Below are positions 1-10,249 of a stretch of 64,000 nt of DNA, piece by piece. The stretch is from Pseudomonas putida (GTDB lineage Bacteria; Pseudomonadota; Gammaproteobacteria; Pseudomonadales; Pseudomonadaceae). The stretch spans positions 225,641-289,640 of the forward strand of contig NZ_JAETZZ010000007.1 of NCBI RefSeq assembly GCF_022627325.1. The letters are read 5' to 3'. Numbering within the stretch: position 1 is the first letter of the stretch; each line of letters starts with the position of its first letter. A program made the position numbers and the translations under genes. The notes under the pieces are model-generated. The model was not told where the DNA came from, searched no databases, and was given only the letters and a program-made list of their open reading frames with translations.

Positions 1-3000
1 CTGATGATGCCGCGCGATCTCGCGGCCTTCTATCCGGACCTGGACGACGAGCGCCTGCAAACCGCGATCTGCGTGTTCCACCAGCGCTTCTCCACCAACA
101 CCCTGCCGAAATGGCCGCTGGCGCAGCCGTTCCGCTTCCTCGCCCACAATGGCGAGATCAATACCATCACCGGTAACCGCAACTGGGCCATGGCCCGTCG
201 CACCAAGTTCGCCAACGACCAGATCCCCGACCTCGAAGCGCTCGGCCCGCTGGTCAACCGCGTTGGTTCCGACTCCTCGAGCATGGACAACATGCTGGAG
301 CTGATGGTCACCGGCGGCATCGACCTGTTCCGCGGCGTGCGCATGCTGGTACCGCCAGCCTGGCAGAACGTCGAGACCATGGACGCCGACCTGCGCGCGT
401 TCTATGAATACAACTCCATGCACATGGAGCCGTGGGATGGCCCGGCCGGCATCGTCATGACCGAAGGCCGCCATGCGGTGTGCCTGCTTGACCGCAACGG
501 CCTGCGCCCGGCGCGCTGGGTGACCACCAAGAATGGCTATATCACCCTGGCGTCGGAAATCGGCGTCTGGGACTACAAGCCTGAAGATGTCATCGCCAAG
601 GGGCGTGTCGGCCCAGGCCAGATCTTCGCCGTGGACACCGAGACCGGTCACATCCTCGACACCGATGCCATCGACAACCGGCTGAAGTCGCGCCACCCGT
701 ACAAGCGCTGGCTGCGTCAGCACGCCTTGCGCATCCAGGCGACCCTCACCGACGACCAGGGCGCGGCCAGCTACGACGCTGACCAGCTCAAGCAGTACAT
801 GAAGATGTTCCAGGTCACGTTCGAAGAGCGTGACCAGGTACTGCGCCCACTCGGCGAGCAAGGCCAGGAAGCGGTCGGTTCGATGGGTGACGACACGCCA
901 ATGGCTGTTCTGTCGCAGCGCGTGCGTTCGCCTTACGACTTCTTCCGCCAGCAGTTCGCCCAGGTTACCAACCCGCCGATCGACCCGCTGCGCGAAGCGA
1001 TCGTCATGTCGCTGGAGATCTGCCTGGGTGCCGAGCGCAACATCTTCCAGGAATCTCCCGAGCATGCCTCGCGGGTAATCCTCAGCTCCCCGGTCATCTC
1101 GCCCGCCAAATGGCGTTCATTGATGAACCTGGAGCGCGAAGGCTTCGACCGTCAGCTGATCGACCTCAACTACGAGGAAGGCATCGGCCTGGAAGCGGCC
1201 ATCCGCAACATCGCCGATCAGGCAGAAGAAGCGGTTCGCGCAGGCAAGACCCAGCTGGTGCTCAGCGACCGCTATATCGCCCCGGGCAAGCTGCCGGTGC
1301 ATGCTTCGTTCGCCGTTGGCGCGGTCCATCACCGCCTGACGGAAAAAGGCCTGCGTTGCGACAGCAACATCCTGGTCGAAACCGCCACTGCCCGTGATCC
1401 GCACCACTTCGCGGTACTGCTTGGCTTCGGCGCCTCTGCGGTATACCCGTACCTGGCGTATGAAGTGCTGGCCGACCTGATCCGCACCGGCGAAGTGCTG
1501 GGCGATCTGGACGAAGTGTTCAAGTACTACCGCAAAGGCATCTCCAAGGGCCTGCTGAAGATCCTGTCGAAGATGGGCATCTCCACCATCGCCTCTTACC
1601 GTGGCGCCCAGCTGTTCGAAGCGGTGGGCCTGGCCGAAGAAGTGGTCGGCTTGAGCTTCAAAGGCGTGTCCAGCCGCATCAAGGGCGCGCGTTTCGTCGA
1701 CCTTGAGGGCGACCAGAAGCTGCTCGCCGCCGAGGCCTGGAGCGCGCGCAAGCCGATCCAGCAGGGCGGTCTGCTCAAGTTCGTCCACGGCGGCGAGTAC
1801 CACGCCTACAACCCGGATGTGGTCAATACGCTGCAGGCTGCCGTGCAGCAGGGCGACTACGCCAAGTTCAAGGAATACACCACGCTGGTCGACCAGCGCC
1901 CGGTATCGATGATCCGCGACCTGCTGAAGGTGAAGGTGGCCGATCAGGCCCTGCCGCTGGATCAGATCGAGCCGCTGGAGGCGATCCTCAAGCGCTTCGA
2001 CTCTGCTGGTATCTCGCTGGGCGCGCTGTCGCCAGAGGCTCACGAAGCGCTGGCCGAGGCGATGAACCGCCTGGGCGCGCGCTCCAACTCCGGGGAAGGC
2101 GGTGAAGACCCGTCGCGCTATGGCACCCTCCGTAGCTCCAAGATCAAGCAGGTGGCCACCGGCCGCTTCGGTGTGACTCCGGAATACCTGGTCAATGCCG
2201 AAGTGCTGCAGATCAAGGTTGCCCAAGGCGCCAAACCGGGCGAGGGTGGGCAGTTGCCAGGCGGCAAGGTCAACGGCCTGATCGCCAAGCTGCGCTATGC
2301 GGTACCGGGCGTGACCCTGATTTCGCCGCCGCCACACCACGATATCTACTCGATCGAAGACCTGGCCCAGCTGATTTATGACCTCAAGCAGGTCAACCCT
2401 CAGGCCCTGGTGTCGGTCAAGCTGGTGGCAGAAGCAGGCGTGGGTACCATCGCCGCTGGCGTGGCCAAGGCCTATGCCGACCTGATCACCATCTCCGGTT
2501 ACGACGGTGGTACCGGTGCTTCGCCGCTGACCTCGATCAAGTACGCCGGCGCCCCGTGGGAACTGGGCCTGGCCGAAACCCACCAGACCCTGCGCGGCAA
2601 CGACCTGCGCGGCAAGGTACGGGTACAGACCGACGGTGGCCTGAAAACCGGCCTGGACGTGATCAAGGCTGCCATCCTGGGTGCCGAGAGCTTTGGCTTC
2701 GGTACCGCACCGATGATCGCCCTGGGCTGCAAGTACCTGCGCATCTGCCACCTGAACAACTGCGCCACCGGCGTGGCCACGCAGAACGACAAGCTGCGCA
2801 AGGACCATTACATCGGCACCGTCGACATGGTGATCAACTTCTTCACCTTCGTTGCCGAAGAAACCCGCGAATGGCTGGCCAAGCTGGGTGTGCGTAGCCT
2901 GGGCGAGCTGATCGGCCGGACCGACCTGCTCGACGTGCTGCCAGGCGATACCGAGCGCCAGCACCACCTTGACCTGTCGCCGCTGCTGGGCAGCTCGCAC

Positions 3001-3873
3001 ATTCCGGCCGACAAGCCGCAGTTCTGCGAAGTCGACAAGAACCCGCCGTTCGACAAGGGCGAGCTGGCCGAGAAGATGGTCGAAATGGCCCTGCCGGCCA
3101 TCCGCGATCAGGCCGGTGGCGAGTTCGCGCTCGACATCTGCAACTGTGACCGCTCCATCGGTGCGCGCATCTCCGGCGAAATCGCCAAGCTGCACGGCAA
3201 CCAGGGCATGGCCGCAGCGCCGATCACCTTCCGCTTCAAGGGCACTGCAGGCCAGAGCTTCGGCGTGTGGAACGCCGGCGGCCTGAACCTGTACCTGGAA
3301 GGTGACGCCAACGACTACGTCGGCAAAGGCATGACCGGTGGCAAGGTCACCATCGTGCCGCCAGCCGGCAGCCCGTTCGAAACCCAGCACAGCGCCATTG
3401 TCGGCAACACCTGCCTCTATGGCGCCACGGGCGGCAAGCTGTTCGCCGCCGGCACCGCGGGCGAGCGCTTCGCTGTGCGTAACTCCGGCGCCCACGCTGT
3501 TGTCGAGGGTACTGGCGATCACTGCTGTGAATACATGACCGGTGGCTTTGTCTGCGTCCTGGGCAAGACCGGTTACAACTTCGGCTCTGGCATGACTGGC
3601 GGCTTCGCCTACGTGCTCGACATGGACAACAGCTTCGTCGACAAGCTCAACCACGAACTGGTGGAAATCCAGCGTATCAGTGGTGAAGCGATGGAAGCCT
3701 ACCGTAGCCACCTGGCGCGGGTCCTTGGCGAATACGTGGAAGAAACCGGCAGCGAGTGGGGGCGTGAGCTCTCGGAGAACCTGGACGATTACGTGCGGCG
3801 CTTCTGGTTGGTCAAGCCGAAGGCGGCCAATCTCAAGCAACTGCTGTCCAGTACCCGTGCCAACCCGCAGTAA
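1..3873 (+). CDS. gltB: Glutamate synthase (NADPH) large subunit, 5'-truncated by window edge
   Basis: Alpha subunit of glutamate synthase: it moves the amide nitrogen of glutamine to 2-oxoglutarate, giving two glutamates. About 1290 residues are present against roughly 1480 for the family, so the N-terminus with the catalytic Cys of the class II amidotransferase domain lies upstream of the window. Visible are the rest of the amidotransferase domain (HNGEINT near residue 50), the central domain, the FMN-binding synthase domain with glycine-rich [10 protein letters not shown] near 830, and the 3Fe-4S cysteines in [12 protein letters not shown] near 910-921. The C-terminal GXGXG beta-helix domain covers about 1050-1250. 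It is followed on the same strand by gltD after 123 bp that contain an inverted heptad element. The stop is TAA at 3871-3873. Identification is certain; only the start is missing. Confidence 0.98.
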   Translation: MMMPRDLAAFYPDLDDERLQTAICVFHQRFSTNTLPKWPLAQPFRFLAHNGEINTITGNRNWAMARRTKFANDQIPDLEALGPLVNRVGSDSSSMDNMLELMVTGGIDLFRGVRMLVPPAWQNVETMDADLRAFYEYNSMHMEPWDGPAGIVMTEGRHAVCLLDRNGLRPARWVTTKNGYITLASEIGVWDYKPEDVIAKGRVGPGQIFAVDTETGHILDTDAIDNRLKSRHPYKRWLRQHALRIQATLTDDQGAASYDADQLKQYMKMFQVTFEERDQVLRPLGEQGQEAVGSMGDDTPMAVLSQRVRSPYDFFRQQFAQVTNPPIDPLREAIVMSLEICLGAERNIFQESPEHASRVILSSPVISPAKWRSLMNLEREGFDRQLIDLNYEEGIGLEAAIRNIADQAEEAVRAGKTQLVLSDRYIAPGKLPVHASFAVGAVHHRLTEKGLRCDSNILVETATARDPHHFAVLLGFGASAVYPYLAYEVLADLIRTGEVLGDLDEVFKYYRKGISKGLLKILSKMGISTIASYRGAQLFEAVGLAEEVVGLSFKGVSSRIKGARFVDLEGDQKLLAAEAWSARKPIQQGGLLKFVHGGEYHAYNPDVVNTLQAAVQQGDYAKFKEYTTLVDQRPVSMIRDLLKVKVADQALPLDQIEPLEAILKRFDSAGISLGALSPEAHEALAEAMNRLGARSNSGEGGEDPSRYGTLRSSKIKQVATGRFGVTPEYLVNAEVLQIKVAQGAKPGEGGQLPGGKVNGLIAKLRYAVPGVTLISPPPHHDIYSIEDLAQLIYDLKQVNPQALVSVKLVAEAGVGTIAAGVAKAYADLITISGYDGGTGASPLTSIKYAGAPWELGLAETHQTLRGNDLRGKVRVQTDGGLKTGLDVIKAAILGAESFGFGTAPMIALGCKYLRICHLNNCATGVATQNDKLRKDHYIGTVDMVINFFTFVAEETREWLAKLGVRSLGELIGRTDLLDVLPGDTERQHHLDLSPLLGSSHIPADKPQFCEVDKNPPFDKGELAEKMVEMALPAIRDQAGGEFALDICNCDRSIGARISGEIAKLHGNQGMAAAPITFRFKGTAGQSFGVWNAGGLNLYLEGDANDYVGKGMTGGKVTIVPPAGSPFETQHSAIVGNTCLYGATGGKLFAAGTAGERFAVRNSGAHAVVEGTGDHCCEYMTGGFVCVLGKTGYNFGSGMTGGFAYVLDMDNSFVDKLNHELVEIQRISGEAMEAYRSHLARVLGEYVEETGSEWGRELSENLDDYVRRFWLVKPKAANLKQLLSSTRANPQ

Positions 3874-3876
3874 AAA

Positions 3877-3976
3877 CAGCTGCAAGTGGCAAGCCTCAAG
3901 CTGCAAGTAAGAGCAGCTCGAGGTTCGCCCGGCTTAAGTGATCGTCTTGCGGCTTGCAGCTTGTAGCTTGCAGCTG
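3877..3976. repeat. Inverted heptad element, copy A (gltB-gltD gap)
   Basis: Two 31-nt arms, 3877-3907 and 3946-3976, flank a 38-nt centre. The left arm is CAG plus four NNNCAAG units (CTGCAAG, TGGCAAG, CCTCAAG, CTGCAAG). The right arm is four CTTGNNN units (CTTGCGG, CTTGCAG, CTTGTAG, CTTGCAG) plus CTG. The arms pair with about six mismatches, almost all in the NNN positions. The left arm starts 4 nt after the gltB stop. Copies B and C are at 37355-37510 and 50508-50700. Confidence 0.8.
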
Positions 3977-3993
3977 CTGTTAAGAGGTTTTGA

Positions 3994-5415
<1,422 letters not shown>

Positions 5416-5420
5416 TCGGC

Positions 5421-5454
5421 CCGATGGGGCCGCACAGCGGCCTCATCGGTTTTT
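5421..5454 (+). terminator. Rho-independent terminator of gltBD
   Basis: A 13-bp stem (CCGATGGGGCCGC with GCGGCCTCATCGG, one G-T pair), loop ACA, then five T. It starts 5 nt after the gltD stop. Confidence 0.9.
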
Positions 5455-5464
5455 GTATACAAAA
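5451..5464. promoter_or_regulatory. 14-bp perfect palindrome TTTTGTATACAAAA upstream of hemE
   Basis: A perfect palindrome with core TTGTATACAA. It uses the T-run of the gltBD terminator as its left arm and lies about 100 bp ahead of hemE. The core resembles operators of FadR/VanR-type GntR regulators (known pattern). Whether any regulator uses it is inference. Confidence 0.35.
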
Positions 5465-5566
5465 TTGTTTGATCCACGGCACCCAATAGACAAAACGCAT
5501 GGTCTCAACCGTGCCTTTTGCGCTGGCGTCTGAGAAAATGCCCGCACTTTTTTGCCGGATGCCGAC

Positions 5567-6631
5567 ATGACTGCCCTGAAGAACGATCGTTTCCTGCGTG
5601 CACTGCTCAAGCAACCCGTAGACGTCACCCCTGTATGGATGATGCGCCAGGCCGGCCGTTACCTGCCGGAATACCGCGCCAGCCGCGCCAAGGCCGGTGA
5701 CTTCATGAGCCTGTGCATGAACCCCCAGTTCGCCTGTGAGGTCACCCTGCAGCCGCTGGAACGCTACCCGCTCGACGCAGCGATCCTGTTCTCGGACATC
5801 CTCACCATTCCCGATGCCATGGGCCTTGGCCTTTACTTCGAGACCGGCGAAGGCCCGCGTTTCAAGAAGGTCATCAGCACCCCGGCCGACATCGAAGCGT
5901 TGGCCATCCCTGATCCGCAGAAAGACCTCGGCTACGTGATGGATGCCGTCAGCACCATTCGGCGCGAGCTCAACGGCCGTGTGCCGCTGATCGGTTTCTC
6001 CGGCAGCCCATGGACCCTGGCCACCTACATGGTCGAAGGTGGCTCGTCCAAAGACTTCCGCAAGACCAAGGCGATGGCCTACGACAACCCGCAAGCCCTG
6101 CACATGCTGCTGGACAAGCTGGCACAGTCGGTCACCAGCTACCTCAACGGGCAGATTCTGGCCGGTGCCCAGGCCGTGCAGATCTTCGACACCTGGGGCG
6201 GCAACCTGTCGGCGGCGGCGTATCAGGAGTTCTCCCTGGCCTACATGCGCAAGATCGTCAGCGGCCTGATCCGTGAGCACGATGGGCGCAAGGTGCCGGT
6301 AATCCTGTTCACCAAGAATGGCGGCCTGTGGCTGGAGAGCATCGCTGAAGCCGGCGCTGATGCACTGGGCCTGGACTGGACCTGCGAGATCGGCGACGCC
6401 CGCCGCCGCGTGGGTGACAAGGTTGCCCTGCAAGGCAACATGGACCCGACCGTGCTGTACGCCAAGCCCGAGGCCATCCGCAACGAAGTGGCACGGATCC
6501 TGGCGAGCTATGGCAAGGGTACCGGCCATGTGTTCAACCTCGGTCACGGCATTACGCCGGAGGTCGACCCGGAGCATGCGGGCGTGTTCATCAACGCCGT
6601 GCATGGACTGTCCGCGCAGTACCACCAGTGA
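5567..6631 (+). CDS. hemE: Uroporphyrinogen decarboxylase
   Basis: Cytoplasmic haem-pathway enzyme that removes the four acetate carboxyls of uroporphyrinogen III to give coproporphyrinogen III. It has 354 residues from the ATG at 5567, the usual bacterial length. An in-frame TTG at 5552 would add only five residues (MPDAD), so the ATG is preferred. The signature [12 protein letters not shown] lies near residues 26-37 with the substrate-carboxylate arginines, and [12 protein letters not shown] near 143-154 is the second conserved block. The C-terminus carries [13 protein letters not shown]. It is monocistronic, with the gltBD terminator upstream and REP elements downstream. Confidence 0.98.
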   Translation: MTALKNDRFLRALLKQPVDVTPVWMMRQAGRYLPEYRASRAKAGDFMSLCMNPQFACEVTLQPLERYPLDAAILFSDILTIPDAMGLGLYFETGEGPRFKKVISTPADIEALAIPDPQKDLGYVMDAVSTIRRELNGRVPLIGFSGSPWTLATYMVEGGSSKDFRKTKAMAYDNPQALHMLLDKLAQSVTSYLNGQILAGAQAVQIFDTWGGNLSAAAYQEFSLAYMRKIVSGLIREHDGRKVPVILFTKNGGLWLESIAEAGADALGLDWTCEIGDARRRVGDKVALQGNMDPTVLYAKPEAIRNEVARILASYGKGTGHVFNLGHGITPEVDPEHAGVFINAVHGLSAQYHQ

Positions 6632-6658
6632 TCTGAGTGCTGGCCAGTCACGCGAATC

Positions 6659-6803
6659 GGGGCCGCTTTGCGGCCCATCGCCGGCAAGCCGGCTCCCACA
6701 GGGGCCGCGCCAGCTTTTAGCAGTTGCGCAAGACAGGTACTCCCACGAGGTGCGGTCAGCTGTGGCTGGCTTGTCGGCGATCACCGGCAAAGCCGGTGCC
6801 ATG
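6659..6803. repeat. REP palindrome pair (BIME-like)
   Basis: The first copy, 6659-6712, contains GGGGCCGCTTTGCGGCCC followed by CGCCGGCAAGCCGGCTCCCA. A second, inverted and diverged copy lies at about 6770-6803 (GGCGATCACCGGCAAAGCCGG). These are the common extragenic palindromes of the P. putida group. They fill the gap between hemE and the next gene. Confidence 0.75.
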
Positions 6804-6885
6804 CCCTGGTTTTGTTGCATTAAGTTTTAATTCAGCGATCGTCGCTAATCTGGTCCCATCGAAACCGAAACAGGACCCGAACCTC

Positions 6886-7233
6886 ATGAAAGCTCGCTAC
6901 TTCGCTCTGATTCTCGCCCCCTTGTTCAGTACCGCTGCCTTGGCCGCCGGTTACACCGGCCCAGGCGCTCAGGCGGTGACTACCGTCGCCGCGGCCAATG
7001 ACGCAGCCGATGACACCCCCGTAGTGCTGCAGGGGTATGTCACCAAGAAGGTCAACAATGACGACAAGTACGAATTCAAGGACAACACCGGCACTATCTC
7101 CGTCGAGATCGATGATGAAGACCTGCCGCCGACGCCGTTCAACGACAAGACCAAGGTCAAGCTGACCGGTGAGGTGGAAAAGCACCTGATGAGCCGTGAA
7201 GTGGATGTGGACATCGTCGAGATCGTTAACTGA
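6886..7233 (+). CDS. Periplasmic OB-fold protein, YgiW/YdeI (BOF) family
   Basis: A 115-residue exported protein. Residues 1-21 form a Sec signal peptide (basic MKAR, hydrophobic core, cleavage after ALA). The remainder is the bacterial OB-fold (BOF) domain: LQGYVTKKVNNDDKYEFKD, then a strand with VEIDDEDLP, then VKLTGEVEKH. Relatives in enterics (YgiW, YdeI) are stress-tolerance proteins binding small cationic or lipidic ligands, and the domain is also fused to signalling proteins. No ligand can be assigned from sequence. The ATG at 6886 is chosen because it starts the signal peptide; the reading frame is open upstream but non-homologous. It converges with the MFS gene through a shared hairpin. 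Confidence 0.85.
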   Translation: MKARYFALILAPLFSTAALAAGYTGPGAQAVTTVAAANDAADDTPVVLQGYVTKKVNNDDKYEFKDNTGTISVEIDDEDLPPTPFNDKTKVKLTGEVEKHLMSREVDVDIVEIVN

Positions 7234-7240
7234 CCTGAGG

Positions 7241-7270
7241 GCCCAATCGTCGGCAAGCCGGCGATTGGGC
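7241..7270. terminator. Bidirectional hairpin between OB-fold gene and MFS gene
   Basis: A 14-bp near-perfect stem (GCCCAATCGTCGGC with GCCGGCGATTGGGC) with an AA loop, lying between two convergent stop codons. There is no long T-run on either side. Confidence 0.65.
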
Positions 7271-7286
7271 TGCAGCGCAACCCTGT

Positions 7287-8531
7287 TCAGGCAGCCTTGG
7301 GCGCCAGCTTGCTGAGGTGCAATGCCACCAGCAACGCCACCGTCAGCAGGCTGCCGATGAACAGCCCGATACCACTCCAGCCCCACTGGTGCCAGAACAC
7401 CCCACCTGCCGTGCCCGCCACACTCGACCCCGCGTAATAGCAGAACAGGTACAACGAAGAAGCCTGGCCCTTGGCCTTCAGCGCTCGCCGGCCGATCCAG
7501 CTGCTGGCTACCGAATGCGCTCCGAAAAAGCCGAAGGTAAAGATCAGCATCCCCACGATAATCATCACCAGGGGGCTGGCCAATGTCAGCAACAGCCCGC
7601 CCGCCATGACCAGAATGCTCGCCCAGAACACCCGCCGGCGTCCCAGTTTATCTGCCAGCGCCCCCACTTGTGCCGAGCTGTAGATACCCGACAGGTAAAC
7701 CACCGATAGCAGGCCGACCAGCGCTTGGTTCATGTGATAGGGCTCGGCCAGCAGCCGATAGCCGATGTAGTTGAACAGGGTGACGAACGCGCCCATCAGC
7801 AGGAACGCTTCGAGGAACAACCAGGGCAGGCCCGCGTCCTTGAAGTGCATGACGAAGCCGTCCAGCAGGCTGCGCGGTTTCAGCGTCTGCGCCCTGAAAT
7901 TGCGCGATTCGGGGAGCACCTTCCAGAACACCAGCGCTGCGATCAGGGCCAGGCCACCGATGGTCAGCATTGCCGTGTGCCAGCTGACGAAGTCGATCAG
8001 CACGCCGGTGATCAGGCGACCGCTCATGCCGCCGATGGCATTGCCACCGATATACAAGCCCATGGCCAGGCCGATGTGCTGGGGGTGGATTTCTTCGCTC
8101 AGGTAGGTCATCGCCACAGCTGCCAGGCCGCTCAGCGACAGGCCGACCAGCGCCCGCGTGGCGAGTACGCCTTCCCAGGTCGGCATCACCGCGCTGACGA
8201 TGGTCGATAACGCGGCGCAGAGCAGGGCAAACACCATCACCGGCTTGCGCCCGATGCGGTCGGAAATCGGCCCGGTGATCAGCAGGCCGAACGCCAGCAT
8301 GCCGGTCGACACCGACAGTACCAGGCTGCTCTGCGCGGCATTGATCGAAAACTCCTGCGACAGCAGCGGCATCATCGGCTGCACGCAATACAGCAGGGCG
8401 AAGGTCGCGAAGCCACCGCTGAACAGGGCCAGTACGGTCTTCATGAAGGCAGGGGTGCCTTTCTCGATCCAGATGTCGTTCAGCGGGGCAGGCTCGGGCT
8501 CAGCAGGAAGGGGGGCTACAGCAGTCTTCAC
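7287..8531 (-). CDS. MFS transporter, YnfM/AraJ-like drug:proton antiporter family
   Basis: A 12-segment major facilitator of the inner membrane, 414 residues from the GTG at 8531. The GTG is chosen over the upstream ATG at 8564 because TGAGGT lies about 8 nt before it and the residues upstream look non-homologous. The hydrophilic N-terminus (about 40 residues) is followed by FATFALLYCVQPMMPLLSQEF, helix 1. The motif GPISDRIGRKPVM between helices 2 and 3 is the MFS A-signature, and GALADKLGRRRVFW is its repeat in the C-half. Closest named relative by recall is E. coli YnfM; the substrate is unknown. It is divergent from a LysR regulator across 108 bp, which suggests regulation by that protein. 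Confidence 0.9.
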   Translation of the reverse strand: MKTAVAPLPAEPEPAPLNDIWIEKGTPAFMKTVLALFSGGFATFALLYCVQPMMPLLSQEFSINAAQSSLVLSVSTGMLAFGLLITGPISDRIGRKPVMVFALLCAALSTIVSAVMPTWEGVLATRALVGLSLSGLAAVAMTYLSEEIHPQHIGLAMGLYIGGNAIGGMSGRLITGVLIDFVSWHTAMLTIGGLALIAALVFWKVLPESRNFRAQTLKPRSLLDGFVMHFKDAGLPWLFLEAFLLMGAFVTLFNYIGYRLLAEPYHMNQALVGLLSVVYLSGIYSSAQVGALADKLGRRRVFWASILVMAGGLLLTLASPLVMIIVGMLIFTFGFFGAHSVASSWIGRRALKAKGQASSLYLFCYYAGSSVAGTAGGVFWHQWGWSGIGLFIGSLLTVALLVALHLSKLAPKAA

Positions 8532-8639
8532 GGGTGGGTACCTCAGGTGCAATGAAAAAATCATATAGCTGCCTAATGATTAGATCCAATATATTGTTCG
8601 ACCTATTTAAGATGTTTGACGACTTGTTCTGGAGGGCCC
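8532..8639. promoter_or_regulatory. Divergent promoter region, MFS / LysR
   Basis: AT-rich 108-bp gap between divergent genes. It contains the palindrome CTAATGATTAG at 8573-8583, flanked by ATATAG and TAGATCC, a plausible LysR operator. GGAGGG at 8631-8636 is the ribosome site of the LysR gene. No convincing single -35/-10 pair was fixed. Confidence 0.5.
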
Positions 8640-9533
8640 ATGGAACTGCGCCACCTGCGTTACTTCATTGCAGTTGCCGAAGAGCTGCACTTTGGGCGGG
8701 CGGCCCAGCAATTAGGCATTTCTCAGCCACCCCTGAGCCAACAGATCCAGGCCTTGGAACAGGAGTTGGGCGCGCGCCTGTTCGAACGTACCAATCGTCG
8801 GGTCGAGCTGAGTGAGGCCGGCCGGCTGTTCCTCGAGGAAGCGCGTCAGGTACTCGCGCAGGTTGAGAAGGCGGCTGATGTCGCGCGCCGCGCGCAGTTG
8901 GGTGAGCTGGGCGAAATGAAGATCGGCTTTACGTCGTCTGCCCCCTTCACCTCGAAAATTCCCAAGGCTATTCATGCCTTCCGCCAGCGTTTCCCGGCAG
9001 TGCACCTGAACCTCAAGGAAATGAGCAGCCGCGATGTCGCCGAGGGGGTGTTCGATGAGTCCATCGAGGTCGGGCTGATGCGGCCCATGCCCTTGCCGGA
9101 AGGGCTGGTGGCCACGGAGTTGTTTCGCGAACCATTGGTGGCGGTGATCAATGCCTCGCATGCGCTGGCCGAAGGGACCGAGCACGGTGTGCACATGGCG
9201 GCGCTGGCCCACGAACCGTTCGTGTTCTTCCCGCGCAGTTACGGCAGTGGTTTGCACGCCCAGTTGCTCAGCCTGGCGCGGCAGGCGGGGTTCAATCCGC
9301 ATTTTGCTCAAGAAGCGGGGGAGGCCATGACCATCATTGGGCTGGTGTCGGCGGGTTTGGGGGTTTCGGTCCTGCCGGCTTCATTCCAACGCATGCGCAT
9401 CGAGGGCGTGGTGTACCGTACCTTACTGGATGAAGAGGCGACGTCAGCGGTGTGGCTGGTGCAGCGTGAACGAGGCGGGTCGGCGATGGCGAGAGCGTTT
9501 GCCGAGTTGGTGACCGGGCAGGTATACGGCTAG
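8640..9533 (+). CDS. LysR-family transcriptional regulator
   Basis: A 297-residue LysR regulator. The N-terminal winged helix-turn-helix (residues 1-60) begins MELRHLRYFIAVAEE with GISQPPLSQQIQALE as the recognition helix. The effector-binding domain runs from about 90 to the end. The N-terminal pattern (MELRHLRYF, HFGRAAQQL) is that of the CatR/BenM branch, but the effector is unknown. The ATG at 8640 follows GGAGGG by 3-4 nt and gives the standard LysR length. The neighbouring divergent MFS exporter is the likely target gene. Confidence 0.93.
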   Translation: MELRHLRYFIAVAEELHFGRAAQQLGISQPPLSQQIQALEQELGARLFERTNRRVELSEAGRLFLEEARQVLAQVEKAADVARRAQLGELGEMKIGFTSSAPFTSKIPKAIHAFRQRFPAVHLNLKEMSSRDVAEGVFDESIEVGLMRPMPLPEGLVATELFREPLVAVINASHALAEGTEHGVHMAALAHEPFVFFPRSYGSGLHAQLLSLARQAGFNPHFAQEAGEAMTIIGLVSAGLGVSVLPASFQRMRIEGVVYRTLLDEEATSAVWLVQRERGGSAMARAFAELVTGQVYG

Positions 9534-9598
9534 GCGGGCAAAAGCGGGCACGATTGGACTGGCCTGCGCGCACCGGCGAGAGCTGGCTTGCCAGTGTT

Positions 9599-9745
9599 GG
9601 GCTGCATAGCAGCCCTAATGGAGCTGACTCACTGGAATTGACCTGGAGATGGCACTGCTAAAAGTGCCAAACCTGAAGGCTGATGCCAGTCTTGTAGCGA
9701 TTCAGGGCCGCTTTGCGGCCCATCGCCGGCAAGCTGGCTCACACA
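9599..9745. repeat. Hairpins and REP palindrome between convergent genes
   Basis: Three structures fill the 234-bp gap: GGGCTGC-ATA-GCAGCCC (9599-9615), TGGCACT-GCTAAA-AGTGCCA (9650-9669), and a REP copy at about 9705-9745 (GGGCCGCTTTGCGGCCC then CGCCGGCAAGCTGGCT). The first two may terminate the LysR gene and the minus-strand operon; neither has a good T-run. Confidence 0.6.
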
Positions 9746-9767
9746 TTTTCCAGGTTTGCAGAAGCGA

Positions 9768-10214
9768 TCAGTTCACGCGCGCCAGGTCACCCTTGAGCGC
9801 CACACCCGCGATCACCGCGCCAGCATGGCACTCGTAGGTCGCAGCATCCTTGCGTTCGTTCTTCTTGTAGTAGCTGGCGATATTGGTCACCGCGTTGGCG
9901 TTCACCTTGCGCGCGGCGTCCTGCAGGGTCAGCAGGGCCGATTGCAACGCCCATTCGCAGGCCGCTTCGTCGCTTTTGTTGAAGGCATTGGTCTTCTTGT
10001 TAGTGACCGCGTTGGCGCTGATCACATTGACCTTGCCGCGTGGCTGTACGCCAGCCAGGTAGAACTTCACCGAGCCATCGAGCTTCTTCTCGTTGAGCAT
10101 CTGCTGCACAACTTTCTCGAAGGGTAGGTACAGGGCGGTGTCACGGGCCTGGCTGACGCCCGGCAGGGCGCAGAGCAGCAGGGCGGTGGCAGCGGTCCAG
10201 GTTTTCAGGCGCAT
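9768..10214 (-). CDS. Small exported protein, annotated elsewhere as 'excinuclease ATPase subunit'-like
   Basis: A 148-residue exported protein. Residues 1-23 are a signal peptide (MRLKTWTAATALLLCALPGV, cleavage after SQA). The mature part has a conserved centre (SVKFYLAG, VTNKKTNAFNKSDEAACEWAL) and end (YECHAGAVIAGVALKGDL). The two mature cysteines, in AACEW and YECHAG, could form a disulfide. Homologues are common in Proteobacteria and carry a misleading excinuclease label; nothing here looks like a UvrA ATPase. It lies 35 nt behind apeR on the same strand with an AAGGAAG ribosome site, so it is probably the last gene of the APE operon. Function unknown. Confidence 0.75.
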   Translation of the reverse strand: MRLKTWTAATALLLCALPGVSQARDTALYLPFEKVVQQMLNEKKLDGSVKFYLAGVQPRGKVNVISANAVTNKKTNAFNKSDEAACEWALQSALLTLQDAARKVNANAVTNIASYYKKNERKDAATYECHAGAVIAGVALKGDLARVN

Positions 10215-10249
10215 CGGGTCTTCCTTGGTTTCAGTGGGGTTGGGTTGCG

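Noticed and set aside
9768..10214. Excinuclease subunit function for the small exported protein
   Set aside because: It has a signal peptide, no Walker motifs and only about 125 mature residues; the name seems to be a database carry-over.
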